Source: Hyphomonadaceae bacterium | GTDB lineage: Bacteria; Pseudomonadota; Alphaproteobacteria; Caulobacterales; Aquidulcibacteraceae | Length of the DNA: 64,000 nucleotides | Direction: 5' to 3' | Assembly (NCBI GenBank): GCA_016791445.1 | Contig: JAEUMP010000009.1 | Location: 39,952 to 103,951 of the forward strand | Part shown: positions 8,666 to 18,011 of the stretch, one piece after another | Layout: each line of letters opens with the position of its first letter | How positions within the stretch are numbered: position 1 is the first letter of the stretch | Notes under the pieces: model-generated | The model's database searches: none | What the model was told of the DNA's origin: nothing | What the model saw: the letters and a program-made list of their open reading frames with translations, nothing else | Made by a program: the position numbers and the translations under genes

Positions 8666-10014
8666 GACCATTGTTTCCGTCCTCGCCGCCGCGCGCGCCT
8701 GCGAGCATGGACGATCCGGGGCGCGACATCCGGCGCGGCGCGATTGCGGCAGGCGTCTTCTTCGTCGTGCTCGGCGGCTGGGCGGCGTTCGCACCGCTCG
8801 ATGCGGGTGTCGTCGCGCCCGGCGTCGTGGTCGTATCCGGCTACCGTCAGGCCGTGCAGCATCGCGATGGCGGCATCGTCGCGGCGCTGCATGTGCAGGA
8901 AGGCGACCGCGTCACACGCAATCAGATCCTACTCGAATTCGCCGCGACCGAAATTCAGGCGCAGGAACGCGCGCTGTTCGGACAATTCGTTGAACTCGAC
9001 GCGACGCGCGCGCGCCTGCTGGCCGAGAGCGCCGATCAGCGGGTCATTGCCGTTCCCGCGAACTGGGCGGCCTTCTCCGGTCCAGACCGCGCGTTGGCGG
9101 AGGCGGTCCTTGAACGCCAGCAGCGTGAAATGAACACGCGCAAGAGCGCACTCGGCGCGCAGGTAGGCGTACTCGGACAACGCCGCCAGCAACTGAGTTC
9201 GCGCATTGCGGGCTATCAGGACCAGATCAAGAGTCTCGACCGTCAGAATGTGCTGATCGGAGAGGAACTCACCGGCCTGAAGACACTTGCGGAAAAGGGC
9301 CTCGTGCCGCTGCCGCGCATACGCGCGCTGGAGCGGCAACAGGCAGAGATCGAAGGCAGGCGCGGCGAACTCGTCGCCAACATCCAGCAAACGCGCGAAG
9401 CGATGGGCGAATCGAACCTGCAGACCCTCTCCCTCGTGAACGAGCGCGCCGAGGACCGCGCGGCCAATCTCCGCGATGTGGAGACTCGCATCGCCGACGT
9501 TTCGCCCCGTCTTGAGGCGGCGCGCGCCCAACTCGAGCGCACCCGCGTGCGCGCGCCGGCCTCCGGCATCGTCGTCGGGCTGACCGCCAACACCATTGGC
9601 GGCGTGGTGACGCCCGGCGCTCGGATCATGGACGTCGTCCCGGAAAACCAGCCGCTGGTGATCGAGGCGCGCGTGCGCCCCGAAGACGCCGACGACCTGC
9701 AGCCGGGCATGAAAACCGAGATCCGGTTTCATGGGTTGACGGGGCGGGCGACGCCCATCCTGCGCGGCACGGTGAAACGCATCTCCGCCGACCGCTTCAC
9801 GGATGAGCGCACCGGCATCGCCTACTTCCTCGCCGAGGCCGAAGCGCCGCGGGAAGAACTGGAGCGCGTCGCGATGACCAACGGGATGGCCGCCGTGGCG
9901 CTGAAGGCCGGCATGCCGGCGGAACTCGTCGTACCGCTGCGCAAGCGCACGGCGCTTCAGTATCTGCTCGAGCCGCTCGATCAGGCCGTCTGGCGCGCCT
10001 TCCGGCAACACTGA
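8662..10014 (+). CDS. HlyD-family type I secretion adaptor (membrane fusion protein)
   Basis: 450 residues, start overlapping the stop of the ABC gene (ATGA). There is a short cytoplasmic N-terminus, one membrane segment (IAAGVFFVVLGGWAAFAPLD, about 28-47), a lipoyl/barrel segment (VVVSGYRQAVQHRDGGIVAAL), a long coiled coil roughly from 90 to 290, and a C-terminal barrel (TRVRAPASGIVVGLTANTIGG). This is the order seen in PrtE/HlyD proteins. It bridges the inner-membrane ABC exporter to an outer-membrane channel. The partner channel must be encoded elsewhere. Confidence 0.92.
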   Translation: MRPLFPSSPPRAPASMDDPGRDIRRGAIAAGVFFVVLGGWAAFAPLDAGVVAPGVVVVSGYRQAVQHRDGGIVAALHVQEGDRVTRNQILLEFAATEIQAQERALFGQFVELDATRARLLAESADQRVIAVPANWAAFSGPDRALAEAVLERQQREMNTRKSALGAQVGVLGQRRQQLSSRIAGYQDQIKSLDRQNVLIGEELTGLKTLAEKGLVPLPRIRALERQQAEIEGRRGELVANIQQTREAMGESNLQTLSLVNERAEDRAANLRDVETRIADVSPRLEAARAQLERTRVRAPASGIVVGLTANTIGGVVTPGARIMDVVPENQPLVIEARVRPEDADDLQPGMKTEIRFHGLTGRATPILRGTVKRISADRFTDERTGIAYFLAEAEAPREELERVAMTNGMAAVALKAGMPAELVVPLRKRTALQYLLEPLDQAVWRAFRQH

Positions 10015-10117
10015 CAGTGTCCGCTCGGCGACCGCGTCGATACGCGGCAGCCGGGAAACCTTGATGCACCGCGCACGCAGGCGGACTATCCCGGTCGCAT
10101 TTCCAGAGGAAAATCCC

Positions 10118-10609
10118 ATGCGTCGGATCGTGGTCGTTGCTCTCTTGTCACTCGCCGCTTGTGGCCAGCCGCAACCGGCATCCCCTCCCACGACATCCTC
10201 AACGCCGGCGACCGGCGCCGCTGCGCCGTCCGCGCAGATCGCCCCCGAAGTGATCGCCGAGCGCATCGCCGCCCTGCCGGCGCCTTACAACGCGGGCGAT
10301 TACGACGCCGGCAAGCGTGTTTTCGGCCAATGCCGCGCGTGTCACACGGTGAACGCTGGCGGCGTCAACCGCGTCGGTCCCAATCTGCACGGCGTCTTCG
10401 GTCGCCGCGCGGGATCGGTTGAAGACTTCAAGACGTATTCGCAGGCGCTGAAGGACAGCGGCATCGTCTGGGATGCGGCGAGCTTGGACAAATGGTCCGC
10501 CAATCCGCGGGAAATGGCGCCGGCGAACAACATGGTCTTTCCCGGCCTGCGGCAAGAGAAGGACCGGATCGACATGATCGCCTACCTGGCGGCCGAAACC
10601 ACCAACTGA
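10118..10609 (+). CDS. Lipoprotein class I cytochrome c (c550-type)
   Basis: 163 residues from an ATG at 10118 behind AGAGGA with 7 bases of spacing. The earlier ATG at 10061 lacks both a site and a signal. A lipoprotein signal ends in LAAC (Cys15), followed by a Pro/Thr/Ser/Ala-rich linker. The haem motif CRACH is at 72-76, and the sixth ligand is the Met in NNMVFPGL, the mitochondrial-like class I arrangement. It probably shuttles or relays electrons while anchored to a membrane. Its partner is unknown. Its end is only 4 bases from the convergent RND gene. Confidence 0.88.
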   Translation: MRRIVVVALLSLAACGQPQPASPPTTSSTPATGAAAPSAQIAPEVIAERIAALPAPYNAGDYDAGKRVFGQCRACHTVNAGGVNRVGPNLHGVFGRRAGSVEDFKTYSQALKDSGIVWDAASLDKWSANPREMAPANNMVFPGLRQEKDRIDMIAYLAAETTN

Positions 10610-10613
10610 GGCG

Positions 10614-13600
10614 TCACTCGGCCGGCTGCTGCGCGGCCGACTCTTCGGCTTCGTAGCGCTCGATTTCTTTCGACACCGCGTCCGGCGACCGTGTGAAGCG
10701 CGCGAGCATGTCGTACATCACGGGCACGATGAACAGCGTCAGCAGCGTCGCCACCGTAACGCCGAACACAATCACCACGCCGATGGTCTGACGCGACTCT
10801 GCGCCGGCGCCGTGGGAGATCATCAGCGGCACCGCACCCGCCGCCGTCGCGATCGAGGTCATCAGGATTGGCCGCAGCCGCAGCGCCGAAGCCTGCAGGA
10901 TGGCATCGCGCACATTGCGTCCCTCATCGCGAAGCTGGTTGGCGAACTCGACGATCAGGATGCCGTTCTTTGCCGCAAGCGCGATGAGGATGATCAACCC
11001 GATCTGGCTGTAGATGTTGAAGGAGTTGTCGAAGAGGAACAGCCCGAACATCCCGCCGACCACGGCCAGCGGCACGGTGATCATGATGGTCACGGGGTGG
11101 ACGAAGCTCTCGAATTGCGCGGCGAGAACGAGAAACACGATCAGCAGTGCGAAGCCGAAGGTGAAGAGGATCGCGCCGGAGGAATCCTTGAACTGCTTGG
11201 CCGCCCCCTGATAGCCGATCGCGACATTGTGGCCGGCGCTCTCCGTCCGCACGATGTCCTCAAGATAATCGAGCGCATCGCCAATCGCGTAGCCGGGTCC
11301 AAGGGTAGCCGCCACGGAGACCGCTGCAAGGCGGTCCAGTCGGCGGCGCTCCCCGGTTTCGCCTACGGTCTTGTAGGTGACGACCGATGACAGCGGGACG
11401 AGTGCGCCCGTCGTATCGGATCGGACGAACTTGTCGCCGAGATCACTCAGGTTCGAGCGCGCATCGCGTTCGGCCTGGAGGTACACATAGTATTCGCGAC
11501 CGCGATCGGTGATCGTGTTGACGCGCCGAGCGCCCATGGTGGCTTCAAGCGTGCGCCCCACCGCCTGCACCGACACGCCGAGCGCCGCGGCGCGCTCCAG
11601 GTCGATATCGACGATGGCGCGCGGATTGGTCGGCTCATAGTTCATGCGCGGGCGGATGAGGTTCGGGTTCTCGCGCGCCTTGGCGACCACCTTGTCGGCG
11701 ATCTCGGCAAGCTCCGGATAGTCCTGGCCGCCGAGCACGATCGACACGTCGTTCGCGCCGCCGCCGCCGGCGAGCGGGTTTTGCATGGAGACGCGCACGA
11801 CCGCGCCCGGTATCTCCCCCATCCGCGCATTCATCTCGCCGATGATCTCGTCGCCGCTGCGATCGCGCTCATTCCAGTCGGCGAGGAAGACGCGTCCAAG
11901 GCCGGAGCTGAAGCGGTTCGCGCCCTGATCGAAGAAACCAGGCGACACGACGAGGATGCGGGTCGCCTCCTTGGATTCCACATAGGTGAGCAGCGTCTTC
12001 TCGACGTCGTCCATGATGCGGCGCGTGTATTCGAATCCCGAACCTTCAGGCGTCTGCACGTTGATGAGGAGATTCCCGCGGTCTTCGGGACGCGTCAGCT
12101 CCGACGGCATCTGCTGGGATATGTACCACCCGCCGAAGACCACGAAGGCAAAGAACGCGAAGACCACCGGTTTTGCGTGCAGCGCCAGATCGAGCGATGC
12201 GCGATAGCTGCGTTGCAACACGCCGAGCGTGCTGTTTACGCCGCGCACGAAGGCGGTGCCGTCGCCGACCGGTTTCAGCATCTTCGAGCACATCATCGGC
12301 GTCAGCGTGAGCGATGCGATCATTGAGATGACCACGACGCCGGCGACCGTAGCGGCGAGTTCGATGAAGAGCCGCCCGACATACCCACCGACGAAGAGAA
12401 GTGGCGCGAACACCGCCACAAGCACCGCCGAGGTCGCGACGACGGCGAAGAAGACCTGCCGCGTGCCCCGCATCGCCGCCACGGGCGCCGGTTCGCCGTA
12501 CTGGTCCACGCGCCGCTGGATGTTCTCCAGCACGACGATGGAGTCGTCGACCACCAGGCCGATGCACAACACGAGCGCAAGCAGCGTCAGGAGATTGATC
12601 GAGAACCCGAACGCCGCAAGCAGCGCAAAGGCGCCGATGAGGCACACCGGGATCACCGCCGCCGGAATTGCCGCCGCCCGGAACGAGCCGAGGAAGAGGA
12701 TGATGACGAGGACGACGAGGAACACCGCTTCCGCGAGCGTCTGCCAGACTTTCTGAATAGCCTTTTCGATGAACACCGTGGTGTCGAAGGCGATCACCGC
12801 CTCAGTCCCCGCAGGCAGGTTCGTGCGGACGGTGGCGATCTCCTTGCGGACCGCCGCCGCCACGTCGAGCGCGTTCGACTTCGACTGCCGGACGACGCCG
12901 AGCCCGATCTGGTTGACGCCGTTGCCGCGGAAGAGCCGGCGGGTCTCCTCCGGCGCCAGTTCGATGCGGGCGACGTCGCCGAGACGCACCGCGCCCGCCG
13001 TGTCGCGCCGACCGATAGCCATGCGGGCAAAATCCTCGGGCGTGTTGAACACCCGGTCCGTGCGCACATTGTAGACGCGTTCCGCGCTCTCGACGTAGCC
13101 GGCGGGCGTTTCGAGATTTTGCGTTCGTAGCGCGTCCTCGACATCGTTCACCGTCAAGCCGCGCGCCGCGAGCGCATTCGCATCGACCCAGATGCGCAAC
13201 GCCTTGCGTTGCGATCCGCCAACCCGGACGCTGGCGACGCCCGGCAGAGTCGACAGCCGGTCGACGATGTTGCGCTCGGCGTAGTCCGTGAGCTGCACCA
13301 GATCGAGATTGGTGGACTGCAGGTTGATCCAGATGATCGGATCGGCGTCGGCGTCCTGCTTGGTGACGACGGGCGGATCGATATCCGTGGGAAGCTGGCC
13401 GCGCGCGCGGTCGATGGCGTTGCGCACGTCGTTGGCTGCGTCTTCGAGATCGCGGCTCAGTTCGAATTCGATATTGATGCTGCCGCGGCCATCGCGGCTG
13501 CTGGCGTTGATACTGTCTATGCCTTCAATGCCGGAGAGCTGGTCCTCGATTATGCGGACCACGGTAGTTTCGACGACTTGCGCCGATGCGCCGCGATAGC

Positions 13601-13748
13601 TGACGTCCACACCGACCACGGGGCGGTCCACGTCCGGAAGTTCGCGCAGCGGCAGCGACGTGAACGCGATCGCGCCGAACACGATCACGAGCAGGCTGAA
13701 CACGACCGCAAGAACCGGACGGCGTACCGAGAGATCGGAGATGTTCAT
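10614..13748 (-). CDS. RND-family efflux pump, inner-membrane permease
   Basis: 1044 residues, the full length for the hydrophobe/amphiphile efflux family. It starts SDLSVRRPVLAVVFSLLV, then has the large periplasmic porter loop (DVSYRGASAQVVETTV), and in the fourth membrane helix the proton-relay pair GLVVDDSIVVLENIQRR. The second half repeats the fold. The N-terminal signature resembles the MexF/AcrB-like group used for drugs, solvents or detergents. Substrates cannot be read from sequence. It follows the adaptor gene by 6 bases and so is the second gene of a two-gene operon. No outer-membrane factor is adjacent. Confidence 0.94.
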   Translation of the reverse strand: MNISDLSVRRPVLAVVFSLLVIVFGAIAFTSLPLRELPDVDRPVVGVDVSYRGASAQVVETTVVRIIEDQLSGIEGIDSINASSRDGRGSINIEFELSRDLEDAANDVRNAIDRARGQLPTDIDPPVVTKQDADADPIIWINLQSTNLDLVQLTDYAERNIVDRLSTLPGVASVRVGGSQRKALRIWVDANALAARGLTVNDVEDALRTQNLETPAGYVESAERVYNVRTDRVFNTPEDFARMAIGRRDTAGAVRLGDVARIELAPEETRRLFRGNGVNQIGLGVVRQSKSNALDVAAAVRKEIATVRTNLPAGTEAVIAFDTTVFIEKAIQKVWQTLAEAVFLVVLVIILFLGSFRAAAIPAAVIPVCLIGAFALLAAFGFSINLLTLLALVLCIGLVVDDSIVVLENIQRRVDQYGEPAPVAAMRGTRQVFFAVVATSAVLVAVFAPLLFVGGYVGRLFIELAATVAGVVVISMIASLTLTPMMCSKMLKPVGDGTAFVRGVNSTLGVLQRSYRASLDLALHAKPVVFAFFAFVVFGGWYISQQMPSELTRPEDRGNLLINVQTPEGSGFEYTRRIMDDVEKTLLTYVESKEATRILVVSPGFFDQGANRFSSGLGRVFLADWNERDRSGDEIIGEMNARMGEIPGAVVRVSMQNPLAGGGGANDVSIVLGGQDYPELAEIADKVVAKARENPNLIRPRMNYEPTNPRAIVDIDLERAAALGVSVQAVGRTLEATMGARRVNTITDRGREYYVYLQAERDARSNLSDLGDKFVRSDTTGALVPLSSVVTYKTVGETGERRRLDRLAAVSVAATLGPGYAIGDALDYLEDIVRTESAGHNVAIGYQGAAKQFKDSSGAILFTFGFALLIVFLVLAAQFESFVHPVTIMITVPLAVVGGMFGLFLFDNSFNIYSQIGLIILIALAAKNGILIVEFANQLRDEGRNVRDAILQASALRLRPILMTSIATAAGAVPLMISHGAGAESRQTIGVVIVFGVTVATLLTLFIVPVMYDMLARFTRSPDAVSKEIERYEAEESAAQQPAE

Positions 13749-13754
13749 CGCGGA

Positions 13755-15098
13755 TCAGTCTGCCGGAACGGGCGGAAGCTGGCCCCCGGGGGCCGCCGCC
13801 GGCGCGACGGGTTCCTCCGCGCGTCCGCGCAGCTCCGATTCCGGCGCATTGGCGGGCGGTGCGACCGGCACGGGCGTCGCTGACTGTGTCGCCGGCGCCT
13901 TCTGCGCGGTCGGCGGCGCGGTCCTGGGCGGGGCGGGAGGCGTGATTGCGGGTTCTGGCGATGGAGCCACAGATTGACGGGTGTCGATGCGGACGGGTTG
14001 TCCCGGCCGCACGCGCTGGACGCCCTCGACAACGATGCGCGCGCCGGCCGGAACGCCGTCGACGATCTCCACAAGACCACCCGATCGCGCACCGGTGCGA
14101 ACGAACTTCAGGGCGGCGGTCGCACGCCCGCCACTGTCCTCGATGGCGAAGATGTAGGCGCCGTCCGCACGCTCGAGCACCGCGATCTCGGGCGCGCCGA
14201 GCGCCTGGCGCGGATTGGACCGCGCTTCGACCGACATCAGCATGCCCGGCTTCAGGAGGCCTTCGCGATTGGGAAGGATGGCGCGCACCCGCACTGTCCG
14301 GGACTGGATGTTCACCCGGCTGTCGATGTCGGAAACGCGACCGATGAAGGTCTTGCCCGGATGCGCCGGCGTCGCGGCAGCGATTTCCGAACCGGGCCGG
14401 ATCCGCCCGAACAGGGCTTCCGACACGTCGAAATCCAGCTTGATCTCCGAGATATCGTCGAGCGTGCCGATCTGGTCGCCGGGACGCACAAGTGCGCCAG
14501 GGCTTGCCGTCCGCAGTCCCATGACGCCCGAAAACGGCGCGCGGATCAAACGGTCCCCGACCCGCGCCTCCAACGCACGCACCCGCGCCTCCGCCCGCTC
14601 GAAAGTCGCGCGGGCCTGCTCGACGCGCTGGGCGGGGGCGAAGCCCTTCTCGCCGAGCTCCTGGAAGCGGTCATAGTCGCGGCGCGCGGCCTCGCGGCTG
14701 GCGCGGGCTTCTTCCAGATCCGCGTATTGCTCCGTACTGGCGAGTTCCACGAGCACCTGCCCGCGCGCGACCCGGTCGCCACTGTCGAAACGGATGCGGC
14801 TGATCACGTCGGTGACCTTGGCGCCGATGATGACGGATTCCCGCGCCTGCGCGGTGCCGACGGCCTGGACGGTGTCATAGAAGGTGCGGGTCTCGACCGT
14901 GCCGGCGATGACGAGCGGCGCATCGCCCCCGCCGCCCTTCGGCCCGCCTTTTCCTGCCGGAGGACCCTTCGCGGCCATGGCGGCGCCGCCCTTGTCCTCG
15001 GTGGCGAACATGCTCTTGCCGACCACGGCCAGGGCCATGGCGGCGATCACGAGGGTGACGACGGCGGCGAAGCCGAAGCGCTTGAACAAAGTTGCCAT
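13755..15098 (-). CDS. RND efflux periplasmic adaptor subunit
   Basis: 447 residues. An N-terminal membrane anchor (FAAVVTLVIAAMALAVVG) is followed by a Gly/Lys-rich linker. The biotinyl-lipoyl halves flank a helical hairpin (EQYADLEEARASREAARRDY), and the beta-barrel carries RIRPGSEIAAATPAHPGK. The core ends near residue 385, followed by an unusual tail of about 60 residues very rich in Pro and Ala (positions 13755-13960). It links the permease encoded downstream to an outer-membrane channel. It is the first gene of the pair, and no regulator gene is adjacent. Confidence 0.92.
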   Translation of the reverse strand: MATLFKRFGFAAVVTLVIAAMALAVVGKSMFATEDKGGAAMAAKGPPAGKGGPKGGGGDAPLVIAGTVETRTFYDTVQAVGTAQARESVIIGAKVTDVISRIRFDSGDRVARGQVLVELASTEQYADLEEARASREAARRDYDRFQELGEKGFAPAQRVEQARATFERAEARVRALEARVGDRLIRAPFSGVMGLRTASPGALVRPGDQIGTLDDISEIKLDFDVSEALFGRIRPGSEIAAATPAHPGKTFIGRVSDIDSRVNIQSRTVRVRAILPNREGLLKPGMLMSVEARSNPRQALGAPEIAVLERADGAYIFAIEDSGGRATAALKFVRTGARSGGLVEIVDGVPAGARIVVEGVQRVRPGQPVRIDTRQSVAPSPEPAITPPAPPRTAPPTAQKAPATQSATPVPVAPPANAPESELRGRAEEPVAPAAAPGGQLPPVPAD

Positions 15099-15195
15099 GC
15101 CTGCCTTCAGGAACCGCCCATGCGGCGGGATATGGGTCGCTTGGACGCGTCAGTCCAGCTTTCGCGCACAGTTGGCGACGTGTCGCGTCGTCACG

Positions 15196-15921
15196 CTAGC
15201 GTCTCAGGGCCGACCAGTAACTCAAAAGTAGTGTCGGTTGGATGACCTCTTCTCCCTCGATCCGAACGCGAACACCCAGTTGCAGCCCCCGCCCGCCGCG
15301 CTCGAAGGCGACCAGTGACGCCTGCGCCTTCAGCGTCTCGCCGTAGCGGAGGTCGTCATCGAGGAACACCTGCGCCAGACCGAGCAGGCGCTTGTGGGGT
15401 TTGGCGCCGAGCGTGAAGTCGTAGCGGGCGCGGACGCAGTCTTCGCCCTGGACCCTCGCCCCTGCCTCCGCGCTCACGAAGAACCGTCCGCCACGGGTCG
15501 CGGCCCCGGCAAGCAACCGGCTCTCCCCGCCCCACTCGCCGCAGTCGCCTGCGGCCCGGGAGTCCCAGACGGCGCCCGTCTGCACCGCCAGGACCGAACG
15601 GTCGCCGCTCATGACACGGTATTTGATCGAGACGACGGACTCGTTGCGTGTGTTTGTGCCTTCAAAGTCCGTCGCCGCCTGGCTCCAGTGGTTGGCGACG
15701 ACGGAGATGCGCGCTGCGAGCGGCGCTTCGATGAAGAGTTCGGTCTCGACGATGGAGACTTCATCGGTCTCCGTGTAGGCGGCGCCGACGATCGTGCGAT
15801 CGCCATCGGGCGCGACCCACGGCCCCGCTTCAGCGACCGCAGGCGCGCCGAGAGCGGCGAGAAAGCCTAGGCGTCGTAGCCAGGCAGCGTGCGATCGAGT
15901 TTGCGGCGCAGGCCCGGCCAC
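15196..15921 (-). CDS. Predicted exported protein of unknown function
   Basis: Not recognised as a named family. The frame runs on far upstream into the aldolase gene, so the start is uncertain. GTG at 15921 (241 residues) gives a good signal peptide, with n-region arginines, core LGFLAALGAPAVA and cleavage near AEA. An ATG at 15996 has a better GGGGA site but gives an implausibly long n-region. The mature part alternates polar and hydrophobic residues in beta-strand fashion (SIVETELFIEAPLAARISVV, YDFTLGAK), and has Cys in GDCGEWGG and EDCVRARYD that may form a disulfide. It could be an outer-membrane or periplasmic beta protein. It overlaps the aldolase gene by about 55 bases on the same strand. 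Confidence 0.6.
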   Translation of the reverse strand: MAGPAPQTRSHAAWLRRLGFLAALGAPAVAEAGPWVAPDGDRTIVGAAYTETDEVSIVETELFIEAPLAARISVVANHWSQAATDFEGTNTRNESVVSIKYRVMSGDRSVLAVQTGAVWDSRAAGDCGEWGGESRLLAGAATRGGRFFVSAEAGARVQGEDCVRARYDFTLGAKPHKRLLGLAQVFLDDDLRYGETLKAQASLVAFERGGRGLQLGVRVRIEGEEVIQPTLLLSYWSALRR

Positions 15922-16640
15922 GCCAGCACGTTGCCGAGCGTCGCATTGCCCAGTTGTCCCTGTCCCGCGACCTTGTCGCGCAAATCCTGATCGCATTCGA
16001 GCAGGTCCCCACCCGCTTGTGCCAAGACCTGCATCTTGCACGCCCGTTCGAGGAAGAAAATACGAAGAAACGCGGCAGCGGGCGTTTCCCCGACCGCTAG
16101 CGTCCCGTGATTGCGAAGCATCAGGAGGTTCTTCGTGCCGATATCACGGACCAGGCGCTCGCGTTCGTCGAGATCGAGGGCGACGCCTTCGTAGTCGTGA
16201 TAGGCCATGTCGCCGAGCACGATCATCGCCGTCTGCGAGATGGGCAGGAGGCCCTTCTTCTGCGCCGAAACCGCCACGCCCTGATCGGTGTGGACGTGGA
16301 TCACCACATGCGCGTCCTCGCGCGCTGCGTGGATCGCGGAGTGGATGGTGAAACCCGCCGGATTGATGAAGTGCGGCGTGGGATCGACGATATTGCCCTC
16401 GAGATCGACCTTCACGAGGCTCGACGCGGTGATCTCGTCGAAGAAGAAGCCGTAGGGGTTGATGAGAAAGTGGTGTTCCGGCCCGGGCAGGCGCATGGAA
16501 ATGTGGGTGAAGATCATGTCGTCCCACCCATAGAGGGCAACCAGACGATAAAGCGCCGCACAGTCGACGCGGGCGTTCCACTCCTCGGCGCTCACCTTGC
16601 CGCGCAGCGTCGGAACCGCCGAACCATCCATGCCAGACAT
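15867..16640 (-). CDS. Class II aldolase/adducin-family protein
   Basis: 257 residues covering the whole class II aldolase fold. The zinc-binding region is visible: HVHTDQG with two histidines around 119-121, and the LRNHGTLAVG segment later. The middle part FLINPYGFFFDEITASSLVKV matches the phosphate-binding loop region of adducin-like proteins. Members include fuculose-phosphate aldolase, ribulose-phosphate epimerase and decarboxylases, and the exact substrate cannot be assigned. The neighbours (an unknown exported protein and divergent NAD kinase) give no pathway clue. Confidence 0.85.
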   Translation of the reverse strand: MSGMDGSAVPTLRGKVSAEEWNARVDCAALYRLVALYGWDDMIFTHISMRLPGPEHHFLINPYGFFFDEITASSLVKVDLEGNIVDPTPHFINPAGFTIHSAIHAAREDAHVVIHVHTDQGVAVSAQKKGLLPISQTAMIVLGDMAYHDYEGVALDLDERERLVRDIGTKNLLMLRNHGTLAVGETPAAAFLRIFFLERACKMQVLAQAGGDLLECDQDLRDKVAGQGQLGNATLGNVLAWPGLRRKLDRTLPGYDA

Positions 16641-16719
16641 CGCTCTTCCTCCTCCGGACCTTCGCCCCGTTTACCCTGAAGCGTGACGAACGCCCTATAC
16701 TAAGTCAAACGGGAGACAG

Positions 16720-17478
16720 ATGCGCATCCATTTCACCGCCAGCCCGCGCCCCGAAGCCCAGGAGGCGCTCCGCCGCCTGCGCCATACCTATGGCGAAGCG
16801 GGCGAAGCCAACGCCGAGGTCGTGGTGGCGCTGGGCGGCGACGGACACATGCTGGAGGCTCTCAAGGGCCGGATGGGCGACCCCAAGCCGGTCTACGGCA
16901 TGCATCGCGGCACGGTCGGATTTCTCCTGAACGAGTTCAAGGAAGACGGTCTCGTCGAAAGGTTGGCGCGGGCCGAGCCGATCCGCATCCGGCCGCTCGT
17001 GATGAGGGCGCGCACGGTCGGCGGCGAAACCCACGAGCGACGGGCGATCAACGAGGTTTCCCTCCTGCGCCAGACCGCGCAGACCGCGCGCCTGCGCATC
17101 GTCATCGACGGCGCCGAACGCATGCCGGAACTCTCGTGCGACGGCGCGCTGGTGGCCACGCCGGCGGGCTCCACCGCCTACAACCTGTCGGCTCACGGCC
17201 CGATCCTGCCGATCGGCGCCCGCCTGCTGGCGTTGACGCCGATCAGCGCCTTCCGTCCCCGACGCTGGCGGGGCGCGTTGCTTCCGCAGACGGCCAAGGT
17301 GCGCTTCGAGGTCCTTGAACCCACCCGCCGCCCCGTGAGCGCGTCCGCCGACAGCGCCGAGGTCCGAGACGTGGAGAGCGTGGAGGTACGGGAGGATTCC
17401 GACGTCTCTCTGACGATGCTCTTCGATCCGGGCCATGCGCTGGACGAGCGGGTGCTGCGAGAGCAATTCTCAGTCTGA
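16720..17478 (+). CDS. nadK: NAD kinase
   Basis: 252 residues, typical for proteobacterial NAD kinase. [15 protein letters not shown] carries the GGDG motif at 39-42, and further family features are [10 protein letters not shown], the NE of AINEVSLLR, and the glycine-rich [17 protein letters not shown]. It phosphorylates NAD to NADP and so feeds NADPH metabolism. The ATG at 16720 lies behind GGGAGACAG. The next gene, for the Hpt protein, begins 65 bases downstream on the same strand. Confidence 0.95.
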   Translation: MRIHFTASPRPEAQEALRRLRHTYGEAGEANAEVVVALGGDGHMLEALKGRMGDPKPVYGMHRGTVGFLLNEFKEDGLVERLARAEPIRIRPLVMRARTVGGETHERRAINEVSLLRQTAQTARLRIVIDGAERMPELSCDGALVATPAGSTAYNLSAHGPILPIGARLLALTPISAFRPRRWRGALLPQTAKVRFEVLEPTRRPVSASADSAEVRDVESVEVREDSDVSLTMLFDPGHALDERVLREQFSV

Positions 17479-17543
17479 GGCGCTGGAAACGTTTTCTTAT
17501 TCCCGATCGCCTACCTCCCGGAGACACTCGGGGATCCGGCGCG

Positions 17544-18005
17544 ATGGCCATTTCGAACAAGGCGGGCAAGACCGCACTCTCCTTCGACGCCGATGCGCTG
17601 GCGCGGGCAGAGGCGGCGCTTAAGTCCCTGTCCTCGGAATTCGAGAAATGGATGGGCGACGAAGTCGTCCGCATGACCGCCGCACGCCTGGCCGCGCGGC
17701 AAACGCAGTTCGCCGAGCCTGCCTTGCTCGCGCTCTATTCAAGCGCGCACGACATCAAGGGACTGGGCTCCACCTACGACTACCCGCTGGCGACGTTGAT
17801 CGCGGCATCGCTGTGCAAGCTAATCGAAACACCCGCCGGGCGGGAACGCGCGCGCACGAAGCCTGCAGTGGTCGAGGCGCATGTCGACGCGATCCGCGCG
17901 GCCTATCAGGCGCAGATCAAGACCAACGACCACCCTGTCGGTCGCGAGCTGCTCGCGGAACTGCACAAGCAGGTGGACCTGCTGATGGCCGACATTCCCG
18001 CCTGA
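17544..18005 (+). CDS. Hpt-domain histidine phosphotransfer protein
   Basis: 153 residues forming a single Hpt-like helical bundle. The phospho-accepting histidine is His69 in SSAHDIKGLGSTYDYP, matching the HxxKG pattern. No kinase, receiver or output domain is present, so it should relay phosphoryl groups between a hybrid kinase and a response regulator encoded elsewhere. Such stand-alone Hpt proteins are common in alphaproteobacteria. Nearby signalling-type genes, a degenerate EAL protein at 18931 and a DUF2336 protein at 19573, hint at a regulatory cluster, but this is inference. Confidence 0.82.
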   Translation: MAISNKAGKTALSFDADALARAEAALKSLSSEFEKWMGDEVVRMTAARLAARQTQFAEPALLALYSSAHDIKGLGSTYDYPLATLIAASLCKLIETPAGRERARTKPAVVEAHVDAIRAAYQAQIKTNDHPVGRELLAELHKQVDLLMADIPA

Positions 18006-18011
18006 AGGAGC

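Noticed and set aside
15921..16041. ATG at 15996 as start of the exported unknown protein
   Set aside because: It has a fair ribosome site but would put more than 40 residues before the hydrophobic core of the signal peptide; kept only as an alternative.
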